The notes: a model not told the origin generated them from the sequence alone. DNA of 64,000 nt from Thalassospira mesophila (GCF_002115755.1 NZ_JFKA01000007.1:1-64000), one strand, 5' to 3'; counted from the first letter of the stretch, positions 18,751 through 29,048 are shown. Made by a program: numbers and translations.

Positions 18751-19536
18751 TTATGGCTGGTTATAGGCCTGGGCCGTTTTTTTGGGTAAACGGGCGGCCA
18801 GCCTGTCAAACGCCCAATAGGGCAAATGTTTAAGCAGGCAGGTTGCCATATTCATTTGCCAGGGAAAGGCAATGACCGCTTTGTTGCGGGTTAACCCGCG
18901 ATCAATGATTTTTGCGGCTTTGGGGGCTTCCATTAAAAATGGCATGCGAAAATTATTGGCGTCGGTAATGCCGCTTTTGACAAAGCCGGGGCAAATAACA
19001 TTTACCCGGATATGGTCGCGTGCCAGGTTTCCCCGTAATGCCTCGCCGTAAATACGAATGGCGGCTTTGCTGGCGCAATAGGCCGGGGCCGAGGGCAGGC
19101 CGCGCCATGATGCCTGTGACGACATGATGGCGATCTGGCCGCGACGTTGTTGTTTCATTGCCGCGATGGCCGGGTCCAGTGTGTTTAGCACGCCTTCAAT
19201 ATTGGTCGACATAATCTGGCGGACCTGATCGGGGCTTTCGCTGTCATCGCCGCTTCCAGCAGAGATTCCGGCATTGGCAATGACCAGACTTAACGGCATG
19301 ATGCCATGGCATTTGCCAACATAGTCGGTCATCATGTTGCGGTCGGTTACATCCAGAATATCGGCAAATACATTGGCCCCGGCAGCGCGGCAATCGTTTT
19401 CAACCTGTTTTAGCCGTGCCTGGTTGCGGCCGCTGATAAACAGGGTTACCCCGGCGCGGGCATAATACAGGGCAAGGGCGGCACCAATACCCGAACTGGC
19501 ACCAGTGATCAGGATTGCGTTATATTGCAAAGACAT
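18751..19536 (-). CDS. Short-chain dehydrogenase/reductase (SDR)
   Basis: A 261-residue classical SDR with TGASSGIG at residues 12-19, NAG, the catalytic serine in IMSSQAS and YCASK near residue 153. A long hydrophobic C-terminal stretch (IAFPWQMNMATCLLKHLPYW) suggests membrane association, as in SDRs acting on lipids. Substrate unknown. It is transcribed alone, convergent to mltG, with a palindrome at 19592-19604 in its upstream region that could be an operator. Confidence 0.85.
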   Translation of the reverse strand: MSLQYNAILITGASSGIGAALALYYARAGVTLFISGRNQARLKQVENDCRAAGANVFADILDVTDRNMMTDYVGKCHGIMPLSLVIANAGISAGSGDDSESPDQVRQIMSTNIEGVLNTLDPAIAAMKQQRRGQIAIMSSQASWRGLPSAPAYCASKAAIRIYGEALRGNLARDHIRVNVICPGFVKSGITDANNFRMPFLMEAPKAAKIIDRGLTRNKAVIAFPWQMNMATCLLKHLPYWAFDRLAARLPKKTAQAYNQP

Positions 19537-19591
19537 ACGTGGACGTATTCCATTTTGTTGGGATGCGAAGTGCAGGTTCTTTTACCCGGTA

Positions 19592-19604
19592 CGGACAGTG
19601 TCCG
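19592..19604. promoter_or_regulatory. Palindromic operator candidate CGGACAGTGTCCG
   Basis: A 13-bp palindrome with 5-bp arms plus an A/T pair lies 56 bases upstream of the minus-strand SDR gene and 126 bases before yicC. The shape resembles sites bound by TetR-family dimers. No regulator gene is adjacent. Confidence 0.4.
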
Positions 19605-19729
19605 ACGAATGGGGCATCAATATGAAAGATCTTTTGAACCGCGATATTTTGTCACAAACGAGTATTCCTTGGCCTGAGCGCAGCGCAACGTTATAAAACC
19701 TCACAAATTACAACAGGATGAACAGAAAT

Positions 19730-20611
19730 ATGACCGTTTCAAGCATGACCGGGTTTGGCCGCGCCGACGGTGCGGCAAATGGATTTTCCTGGGTCTGGGA
19801 ACTTCGCAGTGTAAATGGCAAGGGACTCGACGTTCGCGCCCGACTGAATGGTGCCGAAAGGCTGGAAGCCCCGGTGCGGGATGCGGTTTCAAAAACGTTC
19901 AAGCGCGGGAATATCGGGGTGTCCCTGAATGTGACCCGGCCTGGTGAAGATTCCAGTTATCGCATCAACCGTGACCTGCTTGAAGAACTGGTGCGGCTGG
20001 CCGAAGAATTTCACGGCACCAGCCAGCTTGATGTTGGCAGCATTGCCGATTTGCTAAATGTGCGCGGTGTTCTTGAAGCCGTTGAGCAGACCGAAGATGA
20101 TGCCGGCCGGGAAGCCCGCGAAGCAGAAATGATGAAAACCCTGCAGCAGGCGATTGTGCTGTTGCGCGAAAATCGCGATGCCGAGGGGGTCAAGCTGCAT
20201 GAAATGCTGGTAGGTCATATCGACCGGATTGCAGAAACGGTTGTTTTGGCTGAAAGCTGTGCCGGTGCGCGCACCGATGCCATTCGCGCCCGTTTGCAGC
20301 GCCAGATTGGCGAATTGATGGAAGCCGGGCAGTTTGACGCCGACCGATTGCATCAGGAAGCGGCGATGCTGGCGACCAAAATGGATGTCCGCGAGGAAAT
20401 TGACCGGTTGAAAGCCCATATTGCGGCGGCCCGGTCCATGATTGACAAAGGCGGCGCAATTGGCCGCAAGCTGGATTTCCTGTGTCAGGAATTTAACCGT
20501 GAAGCCAATACATTGTGTTCGAAAGCCAATGATATTGAACTGACCAGTTGCGGTATGGATTTGAAAGTGATTATCGACCAGTTGCGCGAACAGGTTCAAA
20601 ACGTGGAATAA
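19730..20611 (+). CDS. yicC: YicC family endoribonuclease
   Basis: A YicC-family protein of 293 residues, starting MTVSSMTGFGRADG, the hallmark N-terminus; an ATG 12 bases upstream is less likely. The C-terminal DUF1732 domain ends with the conserved TLCSKANDIELT ... GMDLKVIIDQLREQVQNVE. YicC of E. coli is reported to be an RNase that acts on small RNAs. It is 24 bases before gmk, a common pairing. Confidence 0.92.
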   Translation: MTVSSMTGFGRADGAANGFSWVWELRSVNGKGLDVRARLNGAERLEAPVRDAVSKTFKRGNIGVSLNVTRPGEDSSYRINRDLLEELVRLAEEFHGTSQLDVGSIADLLNVRGVLEAVEQTEDDAGREAREAEMMKTLQQAIVLLRENRDAEGVKLHEMLVGHIDRIAETVVLAESCAGARTDAIRARLQRQIGELMEAGQFDADRLHQEAAMLATKMDVREEIDRLKAHIAAARSMIDKGGAIGRKLDFLCQEFNREANTLCSKANDIELTSCGMDLKVIIDQLREQVQNVE

Positions 20612-20635
20612 AGGTTTGGCGTGAAGGAGGGCGAA

Positions 20636-21268
20636 ATGATTGATTCGCATAAACGTCGCGGCGTGATGCTGGTGTTTTGTGCCCCGTCGGGGGCGGGAAA
20701 AACCACCATTACCCGGCAGTTGCTGGAAAATGACAGTCAGATTTCGCTGTCGGTTTCAGCAACCACCCGGGCGGCGCGACCCGGTGAAGAAGAATCCGTA
20801 CATTACTTTTTCAAATCGGTTGACGGTTTCAAACATATGATTGCCGACGATGAACTGCTGGAATGGGCAGAGGTTTTTGGCAATTATTATGGCACCCCGC
20901 GACAGCCGGTCGAACAGGCCTTGTCAGAAGGGCGTGACGTGCTGTTTGACATTGACTGGCAAGGTGCCCGCCAGTTGCGCGAAAAAGGCGGTGATGATGT
21001 GGTGTCGATTTTTGTCTTGCCGCCGTCATCGGCCGAACTGGAACGCCGGTTGCGCGATCGCGGCCAGGATGCCGACGATGTCATCATGAAACGTATGGCC
21101 AAGGCCGGGGCTGAAATCAGCCACTGGGAGGAGTTCGACTATGTTCTGGTCAATGATGACCTGAAACAATGTCTGGCCTCTGTCGAGCATATTATCGGGG
21201 CTGAGCGCGTGAAACGCGAACGCCAGATGGAATTGCCCGCTTTTGTCAAAAAGCTTCTGACGGATTAA
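20636..21268 (+). CDS. gmk: Guanylate kinase
   Basis: Gmk phosphorylates GMP to GDP. The start at 20636 follows GGAGG at ideal spacing, giving 210 residues; an earlier GTG is not needed. The P-loop APSGAGKTT lies at residues 16-24, followed by the GMP-binding stretch TTRAARPGEEESVHYFF and the lid region around FVLPPSSAELERRL. Coupled to yicC, it ends at a strong bidirectional hairpin. Confidence 0.96.
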   Translation: MIDSHKRRGVMLVFCAPSGAGKTTITRQLLENDSQISLSVSATTRAARPGEEESVHYFFKSVDGFKHMIADDELLEWAEVFGNYYGTPRQPVEQALSEGRDVLFDIDWQGARQLREKGGDDVVSIFVLPPSSAELERRLRDRGQDADDVIMKRMAKAGAEISHWEEFDYVLVNDDLKQCLASVEHIIGAERVKRERQMELPAFVKKLLTD

Positions 21269-21280
21269 AAAATGAAACTG

Positions 21281-21330
21281 GCCGCCCGAAGGACCGTTAC
21301 GTGTTGGTCCGTCGGGCGGCTGTTATTTTT
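21281..21330. terminator. Hairpin between convergent gmk and rsmA
   Basis: A 9-bp stem (gccgcccga / tcgggcggc), one mismatch and a 5-bp inner stem (ggacc / ggtcc). A T-rich tract follows on the plus strand and T residues also follow on the minus strand, so it probably serves both gmk and the lpt/surA/rsmA operon. Confidence 0.75.
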
Positions 21331-22201
21331 CAAGCGCATCGTATAGCTGTGTCAGACGGACAAAATCCTCGACGCTGAGTTCTTCTGCGCGCGACGTTTC
21401 GGCAATATTGGCCTGTGCCAGCAAGGCCAGCACATCAATATTGAGGCTTTTCAGGCTGGCGCGCAGCATTTTACGGCGCTGGCCAAAGGCCGCCTGGGTT
21501 ACGATTGCCAGGCTTTTAATGTTAATTTCAGTACCGCGATCCGCCTTGGGGATAAGTTGCACAACGGCTGATGTGACCTTGGGCGGCGGGGTAAAGGCGC
21601 TACGATGGACATCAAACTGGATGTCGCAGTGGCACAAATACTGGCACAGAACCGACAGGCGGCCATAGGCCTTGCTTCTGGGTTTGGCAACAACCCGTTC
21701 GGCGACTTCTTTTTGAAACATCAATGTCAGGCTGGCAAAATCATCAATTTTTTCCAGCCAGTTGATCAAAAGTAATGTGCCGATATTATAAGGCAGATTG
21801 GCAACGATTTTACGCGGGGCCGGGCCTAGTGTTGTTACATCCACGTTCAGGGCATCGCCATCAATGACATGTAAACAGCCCGGATAATGGTCGCTGATTT
21901 CGGCTAAAACCGGCTGACAGCGGGGGTCTCGCTCGATCACGATCAGGTTTTTGGTGCCATTAAATAACAATGCCCGGGTTAAACCGCCGGGGCCAGGGCC
22001 AATTTCGATGACAGTGGCATCTTCAAGCGGGGCTGCGGCACGGGCAATGCGCCCGGTCAGGTTCAGGTCAAACAAAAAGTTCTGACCGAACTTCTTTTTC
22101 GCGGAAAGATCATTCCGGGCGATGACATCGCGCAGGGGCGGCAGGCCGTCATGGGCCATTTTATCTGCGGCCATGTCTGTTTGCCGGGGCGTGTCGGTCA
22201 T
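21323..22201 (-). CDS. rsmA: 16S rRNA dimethyladenosine transferase
   Basis: RsmA (KsgA) dimethylates two adjacent adenines in helix 45 of 16S rRNA, late in 30S assembly. The 292-residue protein shows the FGQNFL motif near residue 38, the SAM-binding [10 protein letters not shown] and the catalytic NLPY motif (ANLPYNIG). Last gene of the lptF-lptG-lptD-surA-pdxA-rsmA operon; its ATG overlaps the pdxA stop by 4 bases. Confidence 0.96.
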   Translation of the reverse strand: MTDTPRQTDMAADKMAHDGLPPLRDVIARNDLSAKKKFGQNFLFDLNLTGRIARAAAPLEDATVIEIGPGPGGLTRALLFNGTKNLIVIERDPRCQPVLAEISDHYPGCLHVIDGDALNVDVTTLGPAPRKIVANLPYNIGTLLLINWLEKIDDFASLTLMFQKEVAERVVAKPRSKAYGRLSVLCQYLCHCDIQFDVHRSAFTPPPKVTSAVVQLIPKADRGTEINIKSLAIVTQAAFGQRRKMLRASLKSLNIDVLALLAQANIAETSRAEELSVEDFVRLTQLYDALEK

Positions 22202-23265
22202 ATCGTGGGGCTTTCAGGTGAAAGGCGGTTACAGGCCATTTTAGATGCCATGTTCAGGGCGGCAAGCAGGCTGTCGACGCGTGCAACGCCCTGACCGGCA
22301 ATGTTAAGGGCCGTTCCATGATCGGGGGATGTTCGAATAAAAGGCAGGCCCAGCGTGATGTTAACCCCGCCGTGAAAATCCAGCGTTTTAACAGGGATCA
22401 GCGCCTGATCATGATAGGGACACAAGGCGACATCGTAGGCTGCACGGGCTTCTTCGTGAAACATGGTGTCGGCAGGCAAGGGGCCTATTACGTCATATCC
22501 TTCGGCCTGCAATTGGGTAATGGCCGGTGCAATAATGGTTTGTTCTTCGGTGCCCATGGCCCCGCCTTCGCCGGCATGCGGGTTTAGCCCGGCAATGGCC
22601 AAACGCGGACGGGCCACGCCAAAATCTCGCATCATGGCAGCGGCGGTAATTTTTGCCTGTGTCACGATCAAGTCGATCGTCAGGGCGGTTTGCACCTGTG
22701 ACAGGGCAATATGGATGGTCAGGGGCACCACGCGCAATTTGCTGTTGGCAAGCATCATGACCGGCACGGTTCCCGGCCCGGCAAGTTCAGCCAGAAATTC
22801 GGTATGGCCGGGATGGGAAAAACCGGCTTGATACAAAGCACTTTTCTGGATCGGGTTTGTTACCACGGCCGATGTACGCCCCTGACGGGTCAACGCGACG
22901 GCAGTTTTAATGCTGTCGATCACAATCGGGGCCGTTGTCGCGGCAGCAATACCGGGTTCAACAATGCTGCCATTATCGGCGATTTCGAAAACAGGCAATG
23001 CATTAACAAAAACGTCGGGTGTCAGGCTCGGGTCATCAATAACGGCGATGGGCACGTCAAGTGTCAACAGGTCAGCATATTGACGCACGATCCGTGCCGG
23101 TGCAATCAGGCAAAAGGGCAGCATCGCGCTGCCCTTCCAAGTGTTTGCCGACATTTCCTCGCCAGGCAACCGGGACGCGAGCCAGGCTTTCAGGGCCAGT
23201 TCCGGGCCGATACCTCCGGGATCCCCCAGGGTCAGTGCCAGGGGTTTGGGCTGTTGTGCGACCAT
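22198..23265 (-). CDS. pdxA: 4-hydroxythreonine-4-phosphate dehydrogenase
   Basis: PdxA oxidises 4-phosphohydroxythreonine in pyridoxal phosphate synthesis. I place the start at 23265 (355 residues, [18 protein letters not shown]), with AGGAG 7 bases upstream, not at the longer ORF start, whose leader overlaps surA and lacks family similarity. Metal-ligand histidines lie in [16 protein letters not shown] and [10 protein letters not shown]. surA ends 23 bases upstream; the surA-pdxA-rsmA order is the classic proteobacterial one. Confidence 0.96.
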   Translation of the reverse strand: MVAQQPKPLALTLGDPGGIGPELALKAWLASRLPGEEMSANTWKGSAMLPFCLIAPARIVRQYADLLTLDVPIAVIDDPSLTPDVFVNALPVFEIADNGSIVEPGIAAATTAPIVIDSIKTAVALTRQGRTSAVVTNPIQKSALYQAGFSHPGHTEFLAELAGPGTVPVMMLANSKLRVVPLTIHIALSQVQTALTIDLIVTQAKITAAAMMRDFGVARPRLAIAGLNPHAGEGGAMGTEEQTIIAPAITQLQAEGYDVIGPLPADTMFHEEARAAYDVALCPYHDQALIPVKTLDFHGGVNITLGLPFIRTSPDHGTALNIAGQGVARVDSLLAALNMASKMACNRLSPESPTI

Positions 23266-23288
23266 TGGCGTTCTCCTGGCTATCGGGA

Positions 23289-24566
23289 TCAGATACGGAT
23301 ATCGATGAAGGCCTGACGGCGCAGCTCGCGCAATTTCCGCCGGGCGACAATTTCCAGGCGGTCCATGGTCAGGCGATTGCGGATGGTCTCGCGGTCGGGC
23401 AGGGTGCTTTGCACTGTTTTGCCACATAACATCACAACCAGCGCACCGCCATCCACTTTTAGCACATTGCTGGTTTCGCCTTCCTTAAGCGGGCTGACGG
23501 CATTGGCAACCATGGGCGAGAGTTCCTGTGGCGAAACACCCTTGGTCCGGCCACTCAAATCCGATCCCAGATCGACAGCAACATTAGCCATGTCCTGGCA
23601 ACTGGTTGCGGTTTCGCGGGCTTTTTGCAAAATGCCAACCTTGGTTTTGATTTCGTCAGGGCTGGCGTTTTCGGCAACCGGAATAAAAAGCTGGTAAAGG
23701 TCCAGTTTGATATCGGTGCTGGCATTGGTGTCGCCCTGTGCGCGGTCCAGCAATTTTAAAATATAAAAGCCGCGTATCGTTCGGATCGGGTTGCTGATTT
23801 GGCCCGGCGACATTTTACTGATGGTGTCTTCAAGCGCACTTTCCATTTCACCCGACGACATCCAGCCAAGATCTCCGCCATTGGCGGCACTGGCATTGGC
23901 TGAAAACTGGCGGGCAAGCCCTTCAAAATTGGCGCCGTTTTGCAAGGCGTTCAGGATTTTGCGGGCATCGTCAAGGACTTTGGCTTCGTCCTGCGGATTG
24001 TCGATCGGCAGGAATATTTCCTGAACCTTGGTACGTGGTTTGTCCTGGTTGCGTTTGATGCGATCGAGAACATCGTCAATTTCACTGTCGGAAATTTCAA
24101 TATCCCGGCGCATCGAGCCCAGAATTTTCTGCCAGGCAATTTGCGGGCGAAGCTGGTCTTTCAAAGTTTGCAGCGGGATATGGTTTTGCTGCAAATATTG
24201 TTCGAGGCCGCCTGCGGGCATGCCTGAATTTTGTTCGACAGCCCCCATCGCCCGGCTCATGTCGCTATCGCTTACGGTAAAACCGCGGCGCTTGGCTTCC
24301 TGCATTTGCAGGGTTTCATCAACCAACTGGCGCAAAACCTGCGGAATCATTTCGCGACGCCGATCATCGGTAAGCTGGATATTGGACGTGGCGGCAATAA
24401 GATTTAACCGGTCGACCAGATCGACAACCGAAATCGGTTCGTCATTGACCACCGCGGCCAGGCCGATGGTGGTTTGGGCCCGGGCAAGGCCACTCGACAA
24501 GGTTAACAGAACAATGCCAACAAGCATCGCGCAAAGCCGAAGCGGTCTGGAAATGTAAGGTCTCAT
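23289..24566 (-). CDS. surA: Periplasmic chaperone/peptidyl-prolyl isomerase SurA
   Basis: SurA escorts outer membrane proteins, including LptD, across the periplasm. The 425-residue precursor has a signal peptide ending at about residue 30 (GLARAQ), a SurA N-domain (VVNDEPISVVDLVDRLNLI), a first parvulin domain around residues 175-280 (NGGDLGWMSSGEM) and a second, more divergent one. It sits 6 bases after lptD, linking the chaperone to its main client in one operon. Confidence 0.94.
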   Translation of the reverse strand: MRPYISRPLRLCAMLVGIVLLTLSSGLARAQTTIGLAAVVNDEPISVVDLVDRLNLIAATSNIQLTDDRRREMIPQVLRQLVDETLQMQEAKRRGFTVSDSDMSRAMGAVEQNSGMPAGGLEQYLQQNHIPLQTLKDQLRPQIAWQKILGSMRRDIEISDSEIDDVLDRIKRNQDKPRTKVQEIFLPIDNPQDEAKVLDDARKILNALQNGANFEGLARQFSANASAANGGDLGWMSSGEMESALEDTISKMSPGQISNPIRTIRGFYILKLLDRAQGDTNASTDIKLDLYQLFIPVAENASPDEIKTKVGILQKARETATSCQDMANVAVDLGSDLSGRTKGVSPQELSPMVANAVSPLKEGETSNVLKVDGGALVVMLCGKTVQSTLPDRETIRNRLTMDRLEIVARRKLRELRRQAFIDIRI

Positions 24567-24572
24567 ATTCTG

Positions 24573-26813
24573 TTAAAGTCCTGCTTGCGAGGCAAATTCG
24601 CCCAATGTCTTAAAGACGAGGCGGAACATAATTTCGTCGGACTGGCCAAGATCCTGATCCTGGTAGAAGGTCCGGCGCACACGTCCGTCGAAGAGAAAGC
24701 ACTCGTCTTCGTACTCAAAGCCGATGCCGTATTCAAGGGGGTCGCCGTTTCTGTCCATATCGAAACGGCCATAACCATTGCCTGACCAGTGATCATCAAA
24801 GCGATGTTGTGCCTTGAAATACAGTTCTTCACGATCATTAAACTCTTCCGAGCCGGCATTTTCAGAAAGCTGCAAATAACTCAGATCAAGACGAAGAGTA
24901 CGTTCTTCGCCCAATCCGGCGGCCAACTGGTTGCGACGCGGTGAAAAGTCGTTGTTATCGAGACGGAAGCGGTAAGTTAGATCAACATACTGGTTCGGGG
25001 CAACGGTGACGCGCCCGACATAGTCCGAAAGGTGTTTATCAAGACCTGACCCTTCGGCAAAGGTGCCGTTATCCGCCAGGCGATAACTTTGGCCGAACAG
25101 GGCGTTGGTATAGCCGCCATTCTGTCCATAAACCCCCCATTCCATGCCGTAACTGGCGCGGAGTCCGTCTTCGGTTTTATCCAGTCCGCCGTAACGGTCG
25201 TGGGAAAACAGATTGATGTCATCAAATTCAAAAGACTGGGAATCTTCGTTGGGAATTTCGTCGGGGTTCCCGCCGTTTGGCGACCAGGCAACCATCGCAA
25301 TCGGCTTGATGACCTGATGATAGCCGCCCTCATCGCGCACAAACGGCATATTCCAGTCAATGGCGGCCAGCGGCACTGTGCGGCCTGTATAACCGGTATA
25401 GTCTGACTGACCGTCGCGGGTAACGTTGTTGACCATATAGCTATCGCCACGCATGGAAAGGGACAGTTTGGTCACATCGCCCCAGTCACCAATATGGGGC
25501 CGTTCCCAACCGACTTTTCCCGATAAACGGTTGGAATCTGCACCGGTGCGCCGGGAAAGGGACAAGGCGTCAACATCGAATGTTGTGTAAGACCCGTTGG
25601 GATTGGTATCGCTGCGACCATGATACTGGGCATGGGGCAAAACAAGCGGGCTGGTTGCGCGGTTGTCTTCTTCTTTCAAGCCCTGAAAATAATATCCGTC
25701 GATGCGACCATAATTCTGGCCGGTAAAGCGTTCGCCAAAGACATTCGATGTCAGGACAGAAGGCGAACCAAAGCCATAGCGCGACATGTATGTTTTGCTG
25801 GATGCCTGTTCGGCGTCAAAACCCCAGCGCCAGTTTTTATCAATATCAAAGCGGCCCGTTGCATCAACATGCCCTTGCCAGCCATCATCACCACCTTCGG
25901 TGATGCTATCAAGGATTTCCAGGTTGCCGGTATCGTATTTCCGCCGATATTGGGATGCCAGCACGGGGCCCTTTTCGGCGGTGATAATCGGGCGCAAGGT
26001 AAGATCGCTCGATTTATCAATCACCCAGTAATATGGCAGTTCAAAACGGCTGCCGACGTAACTTGTGCTGCCAAATGTTGGCGCCAGAATACCGGAGCGG
26101 CGTTTGACTGTGGGGTCGGGATGGCTGAAATACGGGCTGTAAAGAATAGGGATGCCTTCAAATTCAAGACGGGCATCCTGATATTCGATATTCTGGCCTT
26201 TCTGGTCATGAATGACGCGGGCGGCACGAATACGCCAAAGGGGTGGCTTGTCGGGGTCGTCAGCGCACACATTACACGGGGAGTAAACCGCTTTGGCCAG
26301 TTCGGTGAAATTACCCTCGCTGCGCCGCGCGCCCACACCGGCCAGCCGGGTATGGTCATCAATCAGGATGTAAATGTCCTTGATGATGCCTTCCTTGAAA
26401 TCCCCGGTCAGTTCGACATAATTGGCAAACATGACCTCGCCGGTTGGCTCAAGCAATTTGACATTGCCAGTGGCCGAAAGAATATCGCGCGTCATGTCAT
26501 AGCTGACGGTGTCGGCCATCAGAACGCGGCTGTCGCGCGAAATTTCAACATTTCCACGCGCCGTCACCGTTTTCTGATCGTCGCTGTAATCAACCTCGTC
26601 GGCGGAAAACAGTAACTGGTTTTCTTTTTCTTTTTTCTGCGCCGATACGTCGTTTTCCCCGTTATTGTCGGCCGGAGTGCTGGTTTTTACGCTTGGCTGT
26701 GCTGTGTCTGTGCCCTGGGCATGGGTGGTGACAGGAACGGTCATTGCAGCAATGCCCCCGATCATGCCCCATACGGCCAGTGTCTTCAGACTTCCCCCTG
26801 ACAAGTCCGCCAT
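24573..26813 (-). CDS. lptD: LPS assembly outer membrane protein LptD
   Basis: LptD is the outer membrane barrel that inserts lipopolysaccharide, working with LptE. The 746-residue precursor has a hydrophobic signal region (residues 8-32), an OstA/LptA-like N-domain (FSADEVDYSDDQKTVTARGN) and a long beta-barrel domain rich in aromatic and Asp/Gly turns, ending in FASQAGL. Only two early cysteines (YSPCNVCADD) and one late (DECFLF) are seen, so the disulfide pattern differs from E. coli. No lptE is in the window. It is 4 bases from lptG. Confidence 0.93.
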   Translation of the reverse strand: MADLSGGSLKTLAVWGMIGGIAAMTVPVTTHAQGTDTAQPSVKTSTPADNNGENDVSAQKKEKENQLLFSADEVDYSDDQKTVTARGNVEISRDSRVLMADTVSYDMTRDILSATGNVKLLEPTGEVMFANYVELTGDFKEGIIKDIYILIDDHTRLAGVGARRSEGNFTELAKAVYSPCNVCADDPDKPPLWRIRAARVIHDQKGQNIEYQDARLEFEGIPILYSPYFSHPDPTVKRRSGILAPTFGSTSYVGSRFELPYYWVIDKSSDLTLRPIITAEKGPVLASQYRRKYDTGNLEILDSITEGGDDGWQGHVDATGRFDIDKNWRWGFDAEQASSKTYMSRYGFGSPSVLTSNVFGERFTGQNYGRIDGYYFQGLKEEDNRATSPLVLPHAQYHGRSDTNPNGSYTTFDVDALSLSRRTGADSNRLSGKVGWERPHIGDWGDVTKLSLSMRGDSYMVNNVTRDGQSDYTGYTGRTVPLAAIDWNMPFVRDEGGYHQVIKPIAMVAWSPNGGNPDEIPNEDSQSFEFDDINLFSHDRYGGLDKTEDGLRASYGMEWGVYGQNGGYTNALFGQSYRLADNGTFAEGSGLDKHLSDYVGRVTVAPNQYVDLTYRFRLDNNDFSPRRNQLAAGLGEERTLRLDLSYLQLSENAGSEEFNDREELYFKAQHRFDDHWSGNGYGRFDMDRNGDPLEYGIGFEYEDECFLFDGRVRRTFYQDQDLGQSDEIMFRLVFKTLGEFASQAGL

Positions 26814-26817
26814 CTAG

Positions 26818-27921
26818 TTAGCCATCCTCCAGATGTAACAATGTTGATATTCCCAGTAATGTGGAAATACCCGCTGGTGCCCAAGCCGACAAGGCAGGCG
26901 GCAGTCCGCCCGAAACGCCCAGTGCCGACGCAACGTCGGTAAAGAAATACAACAGAAAACCGGTGGTGACACCACCACCGATAACAAGTGCCACCCTGCG
27001 CCGTCGAGAAAATTTAAGACAGAACGCGGCCGCAATCAAAACCATCGCACATAAAAGAAGCGGTCGTGAGAGCAGGCTGTGGAAATGGATGCGGTGCCGT
27101 TTGGCGTTGAAACCTGCGCGTTCCAGCAAATTAATGAAGGGTTTCAAGTCCCAGAACGACATGGTGTCGGGTGAGGCGAAACTGTCCTGAATTTTACGCG
27201 CAGTCAGATTAGTCGGCAGTTCGAGGTTTTTTGCGAAGGTGCTTTTTTGCCCCGGCACAAAGCTCCAGGCATCGTAGAAATGCCAAAGACCGGGTTCAAG
27301 GACCGCCCGTGCAGAATCGATCCGTGATGTGAAATCATCCAGGTTTTCAAAGCGGAAAACCGTGACATCGCGCAAATCGATACGTTCTTCTTCCTGCGAC
27401 TGGACGGTGCGGGCAAAAATAACCGCTTGGCCGTTTTGTGTGCCCTGGCGCAACCACAAGCCGCTTGAAGACAAATTCATCACGCTCGACACACCCTTAA
27501 GATAACGGGCATCAAGCTTTTCGTATTTTTGCAGCAAAATTGACGATAGCGGATTTAACGCCGTGATCTGGATGGTTCCCAGCAAAAAGGCGCAAAGCAA
27601 GGGGGGGAGCAAAAACTGCCACGCCGATACGCCCGCGGCGCGGGTAACCACCAGTTCCTGATTGCCCGTCAGTTTCCAGAACGAATACATTGCGCCAAAT
27701 AAAACGCCAAAAGGCAAAACCTTTTCGGTCATAAAGGGAATGCGTGCCGTGGCCATTTGCAAGACGATGCTCATGGTTGCATCCGGGCGGCTGCTGGCAC
27801 GGCGCAAAAGCTCGATCGTGTCACCGATAAAAATCAGACCGACCAGCAACACCAGAATTGCCAGAATTGAAAACAGCACATGGCGCCCGAAATACCACGT
27901 TAAAATTGGCGAGATCCTCAT
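26818..27921 (-). CDS. lptG: LPS export ABC transporter permease LptG
   Basis: LptG and LptF form the membrane part of the ABC transporter that extracts LPS from the inner membrane, powered by LptB (not in the window). The 367-residue protein has three N-terminal and three C-terminal hydrophobic helices with a periplasmic beta-jellyroll between, and the conserved N-terminus SPILTWYFGRHVL. The start overlaps the lptF stop as ATGA. Confidence 0.94.
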   Translation of the reverse strand: MRISPILTWYFGRHVLFSILAILVLLVGLIFIGDTIELLRRASSRPDATMSIVLQMATARIPFMTEKVLPFGVLFGAMYSFWKLTGNQELVVTRAAGVSAWQFLLPPLLCAFLLGTIQITALNPLSSILLQKYEKLDARYLKGVSSVMNLSSSGLWLRQGTQNGQAVIFARTVQSQEEERIDLRDVTVFRFENLDDFTSRIDSARAVLEPGLWHFYDAWSFVPGQKSTFAKNLELPTNLTARKIQDSFASPDTMSFWDLKPFINLLERAGFNAKRHRIHFHSLLSRPLLLCAMVLIAAAFCLKFSRRRRVALVIGGGVTTGFLLYFFTDVASALGVSGGLPPALSAWAPAGISTLLGISTLLHLEDG

Positions 27922-29048
27922 ATGCGGGATCCTTCTTCGTGGTCTTTGGCCGTTTCGCGGGCCAGCGTGATTTTGGGCCCGCGAAAGGTCCAGTATAATC
28001 CGCCGACAATGGGCACCAGCACGTTGATATACATCAGCACAATCAGGGCAGGGTCCTTGGCGGCAATGTTTTTTAGCGCAATCGACATGGCTTCACAGCC
28101 TATCATCAGGCCGATGGCAATGAGCAAACGCGAATGCTGGGTGCGGCGTGAAAAGCTGCCAGACACTAAAACAGCAAGGGCGAGCGCGGCAAAGCCGATG
28201 GCATAAAGTGGTGTGATCAGCCTTTCATGGCCTTCGGCGCGGTATTTGTTGATATCCTGCTGCTGGATATCGGGGGCTTTTGCTGTTAGCAAATTACCAA
28301 CACTGCGTTCGCGTGCCTCAAGGTATCGTAAGGACGGGTCAGTGACATCTTCGGCGATATCAACGGCATAGCGATCAAAATACAGGATCGACATGGTGCC
28401 GTCGGCGGTGTTTACCTCTTGCCGGTTGCCATCAAGCAGCACAATGCGCGGGCCTTTGTCGGTACGGACAAGGGCGCCGTTTTTGGCCATCATGGTGCTT
28501 TGTGCCTTGGGATCGCGGGCATCATGGACGAGAATGCCCATCAGTTCGCTATCCTGCCCGACTTCGCGTACATAAATCGTCAATCCGTCAATATCGGTGA
28601 AACTGCCTTCCTGCAACAGCACCGAGGAATAGTCATTGCGGATGGTGTATTGCAGTTCCTTGAACTGACGATAGCTGTAGGGGAGATAATAGAGCGTTAA
28701 AAAATAACCGACTGCAGCCACGCCAACGGCAAGAAGGATGGCCGGTTTTGCCAGTGCCCACTGACTAAGCCCGGCGGATCGCATGACAATCAGCTCGCGA
28801 TCCTGGATCAGCTTGTTATAGGTGAAAACCACCACGAAAAACAAAGCGATCGGCAGGATGATGGTTAAAAAACTGGGCAGTAACAGGGAGGTCAAATGCA
28901 AAAAAACCGCAATCGACAGACCTCGATTTACGATCATTTCAACAAAACGCAGGCTTTGCGACAGCCAGATGACACAGAGCAAGCCCAGTGTCACAAAAAC
29001 CATCATGATAAGCTGCTGCTTAAGCATATATCGGGTTAAGCGATTCAT
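27918..29048 (-). CDS. lptF: LPS export ABC transporter permease LptF
   Basis: Partner permease of LptG in LPS export. I use the ATG at 29048 (376 residues, MNRLTRYMLKQQL), which matches the family N-terminus; an in-frame ATG at 29120 would add 24 unlikely residues. The Shine-Dalgarno is weak at either site. Three helices, a periplasmic domain around residues 110-250 and three more helices are visible. It opens the operon lptF-lptG-lptD-surA-pdxA-rsmA. Confidence 0.93.
   Translation of the reverse strand: MNRLTRYMLKQQLIMMVFVTLGLLCVIWLSQSLRFVEMIVNRGLSIAVFLHLTSLLLPSFLTIILPIALFFVVVFTYNKLIQDRELIVMRSAGLSQWALAKPAILLAVGVAAVGYFLTLYYLPYSYRQFKELQYTIRNDYSSVLLQEGSFTDIDGLTIYVREVGQDSELMGILVHDARDPKAQSTMMAKNGALVRTDKGPRIVLLDGNRQEVNTADGTMSILYFDRYAVDIAEDVTDPSLRYLEARERSVGNLLTAKAPDIQQQDINKYRAEGHERLITPLYAIGFAALALAVLVSGSFSRRTQHSRLLIAIGLMIGCEAMSIALKNIAAKDPALIVLMYINVLVPIVGGLYWTFRGPKITLARETAKDHEEGSRI

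Noticed and set aside
19622-19696. 24-codon open frame before yicC (MKDLLNRDILSQ...)
   Set aside because: Too short to support; no repeated amino acid run typical of a leader peptide and no attenuator hairpin follows.
25620-26615. 331-residue plus-strand open frame opposite lptD
   Set aside because: Shadow of lptD; Ile/Ala/Lys-rich pattern without any motif.
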